DNA of 64,000 nt from Phytoseiulus persimilis (taxonomy: Eukaryota > Arthropoda > Arachnida > Mesostigmata > Phytoseiidae). Under the pieces are notes generated by a model. The model had not been told where the DNA came from. It searched no databases and saw nothing but the letters and a program-made list of their open reading frames with translations. The DNA lies in contig CM075101.1 of NCBI GenBank assembly GCA_037576195.1, positions 4,030,001-4,094,000 on the forward strand. The letters run 5' to 3'. The position numbers and the translations under genes were made by a program. Below are positions 1-10,505 of the stretch, one piece after another. The first letter of the stretch is position 1. The number at the start of each line of letters is the position of its first letter.

Positions 1-60
1 TTCGAATCCGGGAACCGAGCTCGTTGTTTTGCCACTTTCGACGGCGTGATAGCCGCCGCG

Positions 61-570
61 TCAGGAGATGAGGCTACTTATCGAGATGGACCAGCTCTGT
101 CGATCAATGCTGAAATTCTCGGAAGAGAATATCGAGAGGAAATCGTGGAGAAACAAGCCAGTCAAGAGAGGGGTCGAAGGGCTAAGCGGCATGTTCGGCC
201 GTTCGCGCGTCCCATATACGGTCGTGATGAAACCCATGATAACGTATCTGTCTCTGTGACAGTCAAAGATAGGCCGAGTTTCACCACTGCAGAACAAGCG
301 TTCGAACCAATTCCACGCATTGTGACGCGCTTCGGAAGAAGTAGCTAGAAGTTTTCCAGGGATCATTCCCTCCATGAAGAGTTTGATCTGCACCGTGCAA
401 TCCTGCCGTTCAAGTGCCATGAATTTGAGGGTTCTGTGGTCGCGCCACACGGGTACCTCTCCCTCTGCTAGTGGGGCGCTAGGATTTTTTCTGGTGGGAG
501 GGCTGAAGTTTTCCTCCGTCCGCCCACCCTCCACGCATTCTGTGAAGCCCCGAAGGAACGTTGGTTTCAT
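61..570 (-). CDS. unassigned open reading frame, possible terminal exon
   Basis: A 169-codon frame on the minus strand. Its middle part (roughly 463 down to 180) has a protein-like mix with several Trp, Phe, Cys, Tyr and Met, for example the stretches WNWFERLFCSGETRP and DRYVIMGFITTVYG. The first 35 or so codons are rich in Pro, Ser and Gly and look non-coding. If it is real, it may be an exon starting after one of the AG dinucleotides near 457-466. I do not recognise a family or domain. Plus-strand frames over the same bases (46-348) are also open, so chance is a serious alternative. The frame ends with TGA at its low-coordinate end. No neighbour supports a function. Confidence 0.2.
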   Translation of the reverse strand: MKPTFLRGFTECVEGGRTEENFSPPTRKNPSAPLAEGEVPVWRDHRTLKFMALERQDCTVQIKLFMEGMIPGKLLATSSEARHNAWNWFERLFCSGETRPIFDCHRDRYVIMGFITTVYGTRERPNMPLSPSTPLLTGLFLHDFLSIFSSENFSIDRQSWSISISSLIS

Positions 571-606
571 CTTCTCCCAAACTATTCATAGAGAAAAAAT
601 CCAGGG

Positions 607-651
607 TCTGTTTGTTTGTTTGTTTGTTTTTGTTTGTTTTTGTTTGTTTGT
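607..651 (+). repeat. (TTTG)n microsatellite, copy 1
   Basis: Imperfect TTTG repeats with occasional TTTTTG units, inside the first tandem copy. The matching tract in copy 2 differs in length, as expected of a slippage-prone repeat. Confidence 0.9.
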
Positions 652-736
652 CCTCAATAGGCTCCTCTGGTATTGATCGGATCGACTTGGAACAAACTGC
701 ATAATGTAGGGCGGCTCTCCGGGAAGGACATAGGCC

Positions 737-778
737 ACCCACCCCTCCCCCCCCCCCCTCCCCTCCCCTCCCCCCCCT
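737..778 (+). repeat. C-rich low-complexity tract, copy 1
   Basis: A run of C interrupted by single T residues and one A, between the two conserved blocks of tandem copy 1. Confidence 0.9.
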
Positions 779-943
779 CGCGATTTACCCCAAACTTTGA
801 CCCCCTCCATACTGTCATCCGCATCCAAATTCTGACGATAAGGTGCACCGCCCCGTTATGACGCCAGCCAGACTCATCCCATCGTCATCGGATATCCTTC
901 CCCACCTCCTCTCCTATACATCTATATATATAAAAATCCAGGG

Positions 944-984
944 TTGTTTTTGTTTTTGTTTGTTTGTTTGTTTGTTTTGTTTGT
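944..984 (+). repeat. (TTTG)n microsatellite, copy 2
   Basis: The second-copy counterpart of the TTTG tract at 607-651, with more TTTTTG units at its left end. Confidence 0.9.
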
Positions 985-1073
985 CCTCAATAGGCTCCTC
1001 CGGTATTGATCGGATCGACTTGGAACAAACTGCATAATGTAGGGCGATCACCGGGAAGGACATAGGCCACCCA

Positions 1074-1113
1074 CCCCCCCCCCCCCCCCCCCCCTCCCCC
1101 CCCTCCCCCCCCC
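1074..1113 (+). repeat. C-rich tract with a 21-base C run, copy 2
   Basis: Twenty-one uninterrupted C (1074-1094), then two further C blocks split by single T. It corresponds to 737-778 in copy 1. Confidence 0.9.
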
Positions 1114-3729
1114 GCGATTTACCCCAACTTTGACCCCCTCCATACTGTCACCCGCATCCAAATTCTGACGATAAGGTGCACCGCCCCGTTATGACGCCGC
1201 CAGCCAGACTCATCCCATCGTCATCGGATATCCTTCCCCCCACCTCCTCTCCTATACATCTATCATAAAAATCTATCATAAAAATCTGGAGGGGTGATTC
1301 GAGACCAATAAGGCCATTACTTCCCAACTCTGGAGGGGTGATTCCGAGACCAATCTGGCCATTACTTTCCAACTCTGGAGGGGTCTGGGGGTGATTCCGA
1401 GACCAATCTGGCCATTACTTTCAACTCTGGAGGGGTGATTCCGAGACCAATCTGGCCATTACTTTCCAACTCTGGAGGGGTGATTCCGAGACCAATCTGG
1501 CCATTACTTTCCAACTCTGGAGGGGTGATTCCGGTATCAATCTGGCCATTACTTTCCAACTCTGGAGGGGTGATTCCGAGACCAATCTGGCCATTACTTT
1601 CCAACTCTGGGGGGGTGATTCCGAGACCAATCTGGCCATTACTTTCCAATTACTTCCAAACTCTGGAGGGGTGATTCCGAGACCAATCTGGCCATTACTT
1701 TCCAACTCTGGAGGGGTGATTCCGAGACCAATCTGGCCATTACTTTTTCCAACTCTGGAGGGGTGATTCCGAGAATCTGGCCATCATACTTTTTCAAACT
1801 CTGGAGGGGGGGGTGATTCCGAGACCAATTTGGCCATTACTTTCAACTCTGAGGGGTGATTCCGAGACCAATCTGGCCATTACTTTCCAACTCTGGAGGG
1901 GGGATTCCGAGACCAATCTGGCCATTACTTTCAACTCTCTGAGGGGGATTCCGGGACCAATCTGGCCATTACTTTCCAACTCTGGAGGGGTGATTCCGAG
2001 ACCAATCTGGCCATTACTTTCCAACTCTGGAGGGGTGATTCCGAGACCAATCTGGCCATTACTTTCCAAACTCTGGAGGGGTGATTCCGAGACCAATCTG
2101 GCATTACTTTCCAACTCTGGAGGGGTGATTCCGAGACCAATCTGAGCCATTACTTTCCAACTCTGGAGGGGTGATTCCGAGACCAATCTGGCCATTACTT
2201 TCCAACTCTGGAGGGGTGATTCCGAGACCAATCTCTGGCCATTACTTTCCAACTCTGGAGGGGTGATTCCGAGACCAATCTGGCCATTACTTTCCAACTC
2301 TGGAGGGGTGATTCCGGGACCAATCTGGCCATTACTTTCCAACTCTGGAGGAGGGGTGATTCCGGGACCAATCTGGCCATTACTTTCCAACTCTGGAGGG
2401 GTGATTCCGGGACCAATCTGGCCATTACTTTCCAACTCTGGGGGGATTCCGGACCAATCTGGCCATTACTTTCCAACTCTGGAGGGGTGATTCCGGACCA
2501 CCAATCTGGCCATTACTTTCCAACTCTGGAGGGGTGATTCCGGACCAATCTGGCCATTACTTTCCAACTCTGGAGGGGTGATTCCGACCAATCTGGCCAT
2601 TACTTTCCAACTCTGGAGGGGTGATTCCGGGACCAATCTGGCCATTACTTTCCAACTCTGGAGGGGTGATTCCGAGACCAATCTGGCCATTACTTTCCAA
2701 CTCTGGAGGGGTGATTCCGAGACCAATCTGGCCATTACTTTCCAACTCTGGAGGGGTGATTCCGGACCAATTCTGGCCATTACTTTCCAACTCTGGAGGG
2801 GTGATTCCGGGACCAATCTGGCCATTACTTTCCAACTCTGGAGGGTGATTCCGAGACCAATCTGACCATTACTTTCCAACTCTGGAGGGGTGATTCCGAG
2901 ACCATCTGGCCATTACTTTCCAACTCTGGAGGGGTGATTCCGGAGACCAATCTGGCCATTACTTTCCAACTCTGGAGGGGTGATTCCGAGACCAATCTGA
3001 CCATTACTTTCCAACTCTGGAGGGGTGATTCCGAGACCAATCTGGCCATTACTTTCCAACTCTGGAGGGGTGATTCCGAGACCAATCTGGCCATTACTTT
3101 CCAACTCTGGAGGGGTGATTCCGGACCAATCTGGCCATTACTTTCCAACTCTGGAGGGGTGATTCCGAGACCAATCTGGCCATTACTTTCCAACTCTGGA
3201 GGGGTGATTCCGAGACCAATCTGGCCATTACTTTCCAACTCTGGAGGGGTGATTCCGAGACCAATCTGGCCATACTTTTTCAAACTCTGGAGGGGTGATT
3301 CCGAGACCAATCTGGCCATTACTTTCCAACTCTGGAGGGGTGATTCCGACCAATCTGGCCATTACTTTCCAACTCTGGAGGGGTGATTCCGAGACCAATC
3401 TGGCCATTACTTTCCAACCTGGAGGGGTGATTCCGGGACCAATCTGGCCATTACTTTCCAACTCTGGAGGGGTGATTCCGAGACCAATCTGAGCATTACT
3501 TTCCAACTCTGGAGGGGTGATTCCGGACCAATCTGGCCATTACTTTCCAACTCTGGAGGGGTGATTCCGGGACCAATCTGGCCATTACTTTTCCAACTCT
3601 GGAGGGGTGATCTGAGATTCAATCTGACATTACTTTTCCAACTCTGGAGGGGTGATTCCGACCAATCTGAACATTACTTTCCAAAACTGGAGGGGTGATT
3701 CCGGGACCAATCTGACCATTACTTTCCAA

Positions 3730-3970
3730 CTCTGGAGGGGTGATTCCGGACCAATCTGCATACTTCAACTTTCCAACTCTGGAGGGGAGTGATTCCGAGA
3801 CCAATCTGAATTACTTTCCAAATCTGGAGGGGTGACCCAGATCTGGCCAAGGTCAATCTGGCCATTACTTTCCACTTTGGAAGGGTGATGTGAGGAGACC
3901 AATCTGGCAGTAGACTTTCCTCTGGAAGGGACGGGTGATTCCGGACCAACCAGCGTAGTCGGCCGAAGGG
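3730..3970. repeat. divergent island inside the minisatellite
   Basis: About five units here carry many substitutions and length changes (for example GACCCAGATCTGGCCAAGG near 3834 and a block ending GCGTAGTCGGCCGAAGGGG near 3968). Units on both sides are close to consensus. Confidence 0.75.
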
Positions 3971-6504
3971 GTGATTCCGAGACCAATCTGGCCATTTTTC
4001 CAACTCTGGAGGGGTGATTCCGAGACCAATCTGGCCATTACTTTCCAACTCTGGAGGGGTGATTCCGAGACCAATCTGGCCATTACTTTCCAACTCTGGA
4101 GGGGTGATTCCGAGACCAATCTGGCCATTACTTTCCAACTCTGGAGGGGTGATTCCGAGACCAATCTGGCATTACTTTCCAACTCTGGAGGGGTGATTCC
4201 GGGAGACAATCTGGCCATTACTTTCCAACTCTGGGGGGATTCCGAGACCAATCTGGCCATTACTTTCCAACTCTGGAGGGGTGATCCGAGACCAATCTGG
4301 CCATTACTTTCCAACTCTGGAGGGGTGATTCCGAGACCGAGACAATCTGAGCATTACTTCCTTTCCAACTCTGGAGGGGTGATTCCGGGACCAATCTGGC
4401 CAGCATTACTTTCCAACTCTGGAGGGGTGATTCCGAGACCAATCTGGCCATACTACTTCCAAACTCTGGAGGGGTGATTCCGAGACCAATCTGGCCATTA
4501 CTTTCCAACTCTGGAGGGGTGATTCCGAGACCAATCTGGCCATTACTTTTCCAACAACTCTGGAGGGGTGATTCCGAGACCAATCTGGCCATTACTTTCC
4601 AACTCTGGAGGGGTGATTCCGGACCAATCTGGCCATTACTTTCCAACTCTGGAGGGGTGATTCCGGACCAATCTGGCCATTACTTTCCAACTCTGGAGGG
4701 GATGATTCCGAGACCAATCTGGCCATTTCCTTTCCAACTCTGGAGGGGTGATTCCGAGACCAATCTGGCATTACTTCCCAACTCTGGAGGGGTGATTCCG
4801 GGACCAATCTGGCCATTACTTTCCAACTCTGGAGGGGTGATTCCGGGACCAATCTGGCCATTACTTTCCAACTCTGGAGGGGTGATTCCGAGACCAATGG
4901 CCATTACCATTTTTCCAACTCTGGAGGGGTGATTCCGAGACCAAATCTGGCCATCTTTCCAACTCTGGAGGGGTGATTCCGGGACCAATCTGGCCATTAT
5001 TTCTTTCAACTCTGGAGGGGTGATTCCGAGACCAATCTGGAATTACTTTCCAACTCTGGAGGTGATTCCGGGACCAATCTGGCCATTACTTTCCAACTCT
5101 GGAGGGGTGATTCCGAGACCAATCTGAGCATTATTTTCCAACTCTGGAGGGGTGATTCCGAGACCAATCTGGCCATTACTTTCCAACTCTGGAGGGGTGA
5201 TTCCGGACCAATCTGGCCATTACTTTTCCAACTCTGGAGGGGTGATTCCGAGACCAAATCTGGCCATTACTTCCAACTCTGGAGGGGGTGATTCCGGACC
5301 AATCTGAGCCATTACTTTCCAACTCTGGGTGAGGGTGGCCATTCCGAGAGGGGTGATCTGAGCCATTACTTTCCAACTCTACTCTTCCAACTCTGGGGGG
5401 GATTCCCGAGACCAATCTGAGCCATTATTTTCCAACTCTGGAGGGGATGATTCCGGGACCAATCTGAGCCATTACTTTCCAACTCTGGGGGGGTGATTCC
5501 GAGACCAATCTGAGCATTACTTTCCAACTCTGGAGGGGTGATTCCGAGACCAATCTGGCCATTACTTTCCAACTCTGGAGGGGTGATTCCGAGACCAATC
5601 TGAGCATTACTTTCCAACTCTGGAGGGGTGATTCCGAGACCAATCTGACCATTACTTTCCAACTCTGGAGGGGTGATTCCGAGACCAATCTGAGATTACT
5701 TTCCAACTCTGGAGGGTGATTCCGGACCAATCTGACCATTTTTCCAACTCTGGAGGGGTGATTCCGAGACCAATCTGAGCATTACTTTCCAACTCTCTGG
5801 AGGGGTGATTCCGGGACCAATCTGGCCATTACTTTCCAACTCTGGAGGGGTGATTCCGAGACCAATCTGGCATTACTTTCCAACTCTGGAGGGGTGATTC
5901 CGAGACCAATCTGGCCATTACTTTTTCCAACTCTGGAGGGGTGATTCCGAGACCAATCTGGCATTACTTACTTTCCAACTCTGGAGGGGTGATTCCGAGA
6001 CCAATCTGGCCATTACTTTCCAACTCTGGAGGGGGGTGATTCCGAGACCAATCTGGCCATTACTTTTCCAACTCTGGAGGGGTGATTCCGAGGACCAATC
6101 TGAGCATTACTTTCCAACTCTGGAGGGGTGATTCCGAGACCAATCTGAGCATTACTTTCCAACTCTGGAGGGGTGATTCCGGACCAATCTGGCCATTACT
6201 TTCCAACTCTGGAGGGGTGATTCCGAGACCAATGAGCCATTACTTTCCAACTCTGGAGGGGTGATTCCGAGACCAATCTGGCCATTACTTTCCAACTCTG
6301 GAGGGGTGATTCCGAGACCAATCTGGCCATTACTTTTCCAAACTCTGGAGGGGTGATTCCGAGACCAATCTGGCCATTTTTCCAACTCTGGAGGGGTGAT
6401 TCGAGACCAATCTGACCATCCATTACTTTCCAACTCTGGAGGGGTGATTCCGAGACCAATCTGACCATTACTTTTCAAAACTCTGGAGGGGTGATTCCGA
6501 CACC

Positions 6505-6715
6505 AATCTGACCATACTTCTCGAAACTGGCCATGATGCCCAACTGAAGGAGGGGAAATTGCCGAGACCAGGTCAGAATGGCATTACGAGAATCGGTGGC
6601 CACTCTGAGGGGATTCATGACACTCCGAGACAATCTGGCCATCACAGTTCCAACTCTGGAGGGGGGTCCGGCCATTCGTAGGACCAATCCGGCCATCGAA
6701 GCATTTTCCAACTCT
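6505..6715. repeat. second divergent island inside the minisatellite
   Basis: About five strongly altered units, still recognisable by remnants such as GAGACAATCTGGCCATC (near 6627) and CCAACTCTGGAGG. Near-consensus units resume at about 6708. Confidence 0.75.
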
Positions 6716-9700
6716 GGAGGGGTGATTCCGAGACCAATCTGGCCATTACTTTCCAACTCTGGAGGGGGGTGATTCCGAGACCCAATCTGGCCATTACTTT
6801 CCAACTCTGGAGGGGTGATTCCGAGACCAATCTGGCCATTACTTTCCAACTCTGGAGGGGTGATTCCGAGACCAATCTGGCCATTACTTTCCAACTCTGG
6901 AGGGGTGATTCCGGGACCAATCTGGCCATTACTTTCCAACTCTGGGGGGTGATTCCGGACCAATCTGGCCATTACTTTCCAACTCTGGAGGGGTGATTCC
7001 GAGACCAATCTGGCCATTAGTTTCCAACTCTGGAGGGGTGATTCCGAGACCATTTACTTTCCAACTCTGGTGGGTGATTCCGAGACCAATCTGGCCATTA
7101 CTTTCCAACTCTGGAGGGGATGATTCCGGGACCAATCTGGCCATTACTTTCCAACTCTGGAGGGGTGATTCCGGACCAATCTGGCCATTACTTTCCAACT
7201 CTGGAGGGGATGATTCCGAGACCAATCTGGCCATTACTTTCCAACTCTGGAGGGGTGATTCCGAGACCAATCTGGCCATTACTTTCCAACTCTGGAGGGG
7301 TGATTCCGAGACCAATCTGGCCATTACTTTCCAACTCTGGAGGGGTGATTCCGAGACCAATCTGGCCATTACTTTCCAACTCTGGAGGGGTGATTCCGGG
7401 AGAATCTGAGCATTACTTCCAACTCTGGAGGGGTGATTCCGGGAGCAATCTGGCTTTTTTCCAAACTCTGGGGGGGTGATTCCGAGACCAATCTGGCCAT
7501 TACTTTCCCAACTCTGGAGGGGTGATTCCGAGACCAATCTGAGCATTACTTTCCAAACTCTGGAGGGGGTGATTCCGGGACCAATCTGAGCATTACTTTC
7601 CAACTCTGGAGGGGTGATTCCGGACCAATCTGACCATTACTTTCCAACTCTGGAGGGGTGATTCCGAGACCAATCTGACCATTACTTTCCAACTCTGGAG
7701 GGGTGATTCCGAGACCAATCTGAGATTACTTTCCAACTGGAGGGGTGATTCCGGGACCAATCTGAGCATTTTCCAACTCTGGAGGGGTGATTCCGAGACC
7801 AATCTGAGATTACTTTCCAAACTCTGGAGGGGTGATTCGGGAGACCAATCTGAGCCATTACTTTCCAAACTCTGGAGGGGGTGATTCCGAGACCAATCTG
7901 AGCATTACTTTCCAACTCTGGGAGGGGTGATTCCGAGACCAATCTGAGCATTACTTTCCAAAAACTGGAGGGGTGATTCCGGGACCCAATCAATCTGGCC
8001 ATTACTTTCCAACTCTGGAGGGGTGATTCCCGAGACCAATCTGAGCCATTACTTTCCAACTCTGGAGGGGTGATTCCGGGACCAATCTGAGCATTATTTC
8101 CAACTCTGGAGGGGTGATTCCGAGACCAATCTGGCCATTACTTTCCAACTCTGGAGGGGTGATTCCGAGACCAATCTGAGCCATTACTTTCCAACTCTGG
8201 AGGGGTGATTCGGACCAATCTGGCCATTACTTTCCAACTCTGGAGGGGTGATTCCGAGACCAATCTGGCCATTACTTTTTTCCAACTCTGGAGGGGTGAT
8301 TCCGAGACCAATCTGGCCATTACTTTCCAACTCTGGAGGGGTGATTCCGAGACCAATCTGGCCATTACTTTCCAACTCTGGAGGGGTGATTCCGGGACCA
8401 ATCTGACCATTACTTTCCAACTCTGGAGGGGTGATTCCGAGACCAATCTGAGCCATTACTTTCCAACTCTGGGGGTGATTTCGGGAGACCAATCTGGCCA
8501 TTACTTTCCAACTCTGGAGGGGTGATTCCGAGACCAATCTGGCCATTATTTCCAAACTCTGGAGGGGTGATTCCGGACCAATCTGGCCATTACTTTCCCA
8601 ACTCTGGAGGGGTGATTCCGAGACCAATCTGAGCCATTACTTTCCAACTCTGGAGGGGTGATTCCGGGACCAATCTGGCCATTACTTTCCAACTCTGGAG
8701 GGGTGATTCCGGACCAATCTGGCATTACTTTCCAACTCTGGAGGGGTGATTCCGAGACCAATCTGGCCATTACTTTCCAACTCTGGAGGGGTGATTCCGG
8801 GACCAATCTGGCCATTACTTTCCAACTCTGGAGGGGTGATTCCGAGACCAATCTGGCCATTACTTTCCAACTCTGGAGGGGTGATTCCGAGACCAATCTG
8901 AGCCATTACTTCCCAACTCTGGAGGGGTGATTCCGGGACCAATCTGGCCATTACTTTCCAACTCTGGAGGGGTGATTCCGAGACCAATCTGGCCATTACT
9001 TTCCAACTCTGGAGGGGTGATTCCGAGACCAATCTGGCCATTACTTTCCAACTCTGGAGGGGTGATTCCGAGACCAATCTGGCCATTACTTTCCACTCTG
9101 GAGGGGTGATTCCGAGACCAATCTGGCCATTACTTTCCAACTCTGGAGGGGTGATTCCGAGACCAATCTGGCCATTACTTTCCAACTCTGGAGGGGATTC
9201 CGGACCAATCTGGCCATTACTTTCCAACTCTGGAGGGGTGATTCCGAGACCAATCTGGCCATTACTTTCCAACTCTGGAGGGGTGATTCCGAGACCAATC
9301 TGGCCATTACTTTCCAACTCTGGAGGGGTGATTCCGGACCAATCTGGCCATTACTTTCCAACTCTGGAGGGGTGATTCCGAGACCAATCTCTGGCCATTA
9401 CTTTCCAACTCTGGAGGGGTGATTCCGAGACCAATCTGGCCATTACTTTCCAACTCTGGAGGGGTGATTCCGGGACCAATCTGGCCATTACTTTCCAACT
9501 CTGGAGGGGTGATTCCGAGACCAATCTGGCCATTACTTTCCAACTCTGGAGGGGATGATTCCGAGACCAATCTGGCCATACTTTCCAACTCTGGAGGGTG
9601 ATTCCGGACCAATCTCTGCCATTACTTTTCCCAACTCTGGAGGGGTGATTCCGAGACCAATCTGGCCATTACTTTCCAACTCTGGAGGGGTGATTCCGAG

Positions 9701-10129
9701 ACCAATCTGGCCATTACTTTCCAACTCTGGAGGGGTGATTCCGAGACCAATCTGGCATCACTTTCCAACTCTGGAGGGGTGATTCTGAGACCAATCTGAG
9801 CCATTACTTTCCAACTCTGGAGGGGTGATTCCGAGACCAATCTGGCATTACTTTCCCAACTCTGGAGGGGTGATTCCGGGACCATCTGAGCCATTACTTC
9901 CAACTCTGGAGGGGTGATTCCGAGTCCAATCTGAGCCATTACTTTCCAACTCTGGAGGGGTGATTCCGGGACCAATCTCTGAGCATTACTTCCAACTCTG
10001 GAGGGGTGATTCCGAGTCCAATCTGAGCATTACTTCCCAACTCTGGAGGGGTGATTCCGAGACCAATCTGGCCATTATTCTCCAACGCTGGAGGGGTGAT
10101 TCTGGGACCAATCTGGCCATTACTTTCCA

Positions 10130-10505
10130 ACTCTGGAGGGGTGATTGCGACACCAATCTGGCCATTACTTTCCTACCCTGGAAGAGTGATTCCAGGACCA
10201 ATCTGACAATACTCTTCCGAGTCTGGAGGGGTGATTCCGAGTCGAATCTGACCGTACTTTTCAAAACCTGGAGGGATGATTCCGTCTCCAATCTGACCAT
10301 TACTTTCCGAGTTTGGAGGAGTGATTCCGAGACCAATCTGGCCATTACTTTGAACTCCGGAGGGGTGATTCCGGGACCAATAAGGCCATTACTTTCCAAC
10401 TCTGGAGGGGTGATTACGAGACCAATCTGGCCGTACTTTCCAAAACCTGGAGGGGTGATTCCGTCTCCAATCTGACCATTACTTCCCGAGTTTTGAGGAG
10501 TGGTC
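10130..10505. repeat. decayed right edge of the minisatellite
   Basis: The last eight or so units drift away from the consensus (TTCCGAGTCTGG, TTCAAAACCTGG and CCGTCTCCAATCTGACC variants). The motif TCCGTCTCCAATCTGACC occurs at 10281 and again at 10460, a spacing of 179 bp or four units, so this edge also carries a four-unit duplication. After about 10505 the repeat is no longer recognisable. Confidence 0.8.

Larger units (their letters stand above)
595..1273. repeat. two tandem copies of a 333-337 bp repeat
   Basis: Copy 1 spans about 595-931 and copy 2 about 932-1273. The motif AAAAATCCAGGG starts at 595 and again at 932, and CCTCAATAGGCTCC starts at 652 and again at 985. Each copy has the same order: a TTTG microsatellite, a conserved block ending GTAGGGCG, a C-rich tract, then a conserved block of about 170 bp ending CTATACATCTAT. 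The copies are nearly identical outside the two low-complexity tracts. Copy 2 ends in a doubled TATCATAAAAATC (1261-1273 and 1274-1286) and runs directly into the minisatellite. No coding capacity is evident. It could be a dispersed repeat or mobile element remnant that was locally duplicated. Confidence 0.85.
1285..10505. repeat. 45 bp minisatellite array, about 200 copies
   Basis: Head-to-tail copies of a 45 bp unit fill 9.2 kb. The unit core on the plus strand is GGAGGGGTGATTCCGAGACC, followed by AATCTGGCCATTAC and TTTCCAACTCT. Successive TCTGGAGGGG motifs are 45 bp apart, for example at 1426 and 1471. Units differ by substitutions (GAGACC, GGGACC or GGACC; CTGGCC, CTGAGC or CTGACC) and by many one- or two-base indels. 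Since 45 is divisible by three and the consensus has no stop in four of six frames, the array yields many long false reading frames encoding 15-residue repeats such as ESNGQIGLGITPPEL. Frequent indels break all of them, which argues against a coding role. Units become divergent near 3730-3970, 6505-6715 and 10130-10505. I know no named satellite that matches. Confidence 0.97.

Noticed and set aside
1794..2435. A 213-codon minus frame encoding a 15-residue repeat protein
   Set aside because: It is a by-product of the 45 bp minisatellite. Frames change at each indel and equivalent frames occur on both strands throughout the array.
1285..10505. CRISPR array
   Set aside because: Units are contiguous 45 bp repeats with no unique spacers, and the sequence is that of an animal genome.
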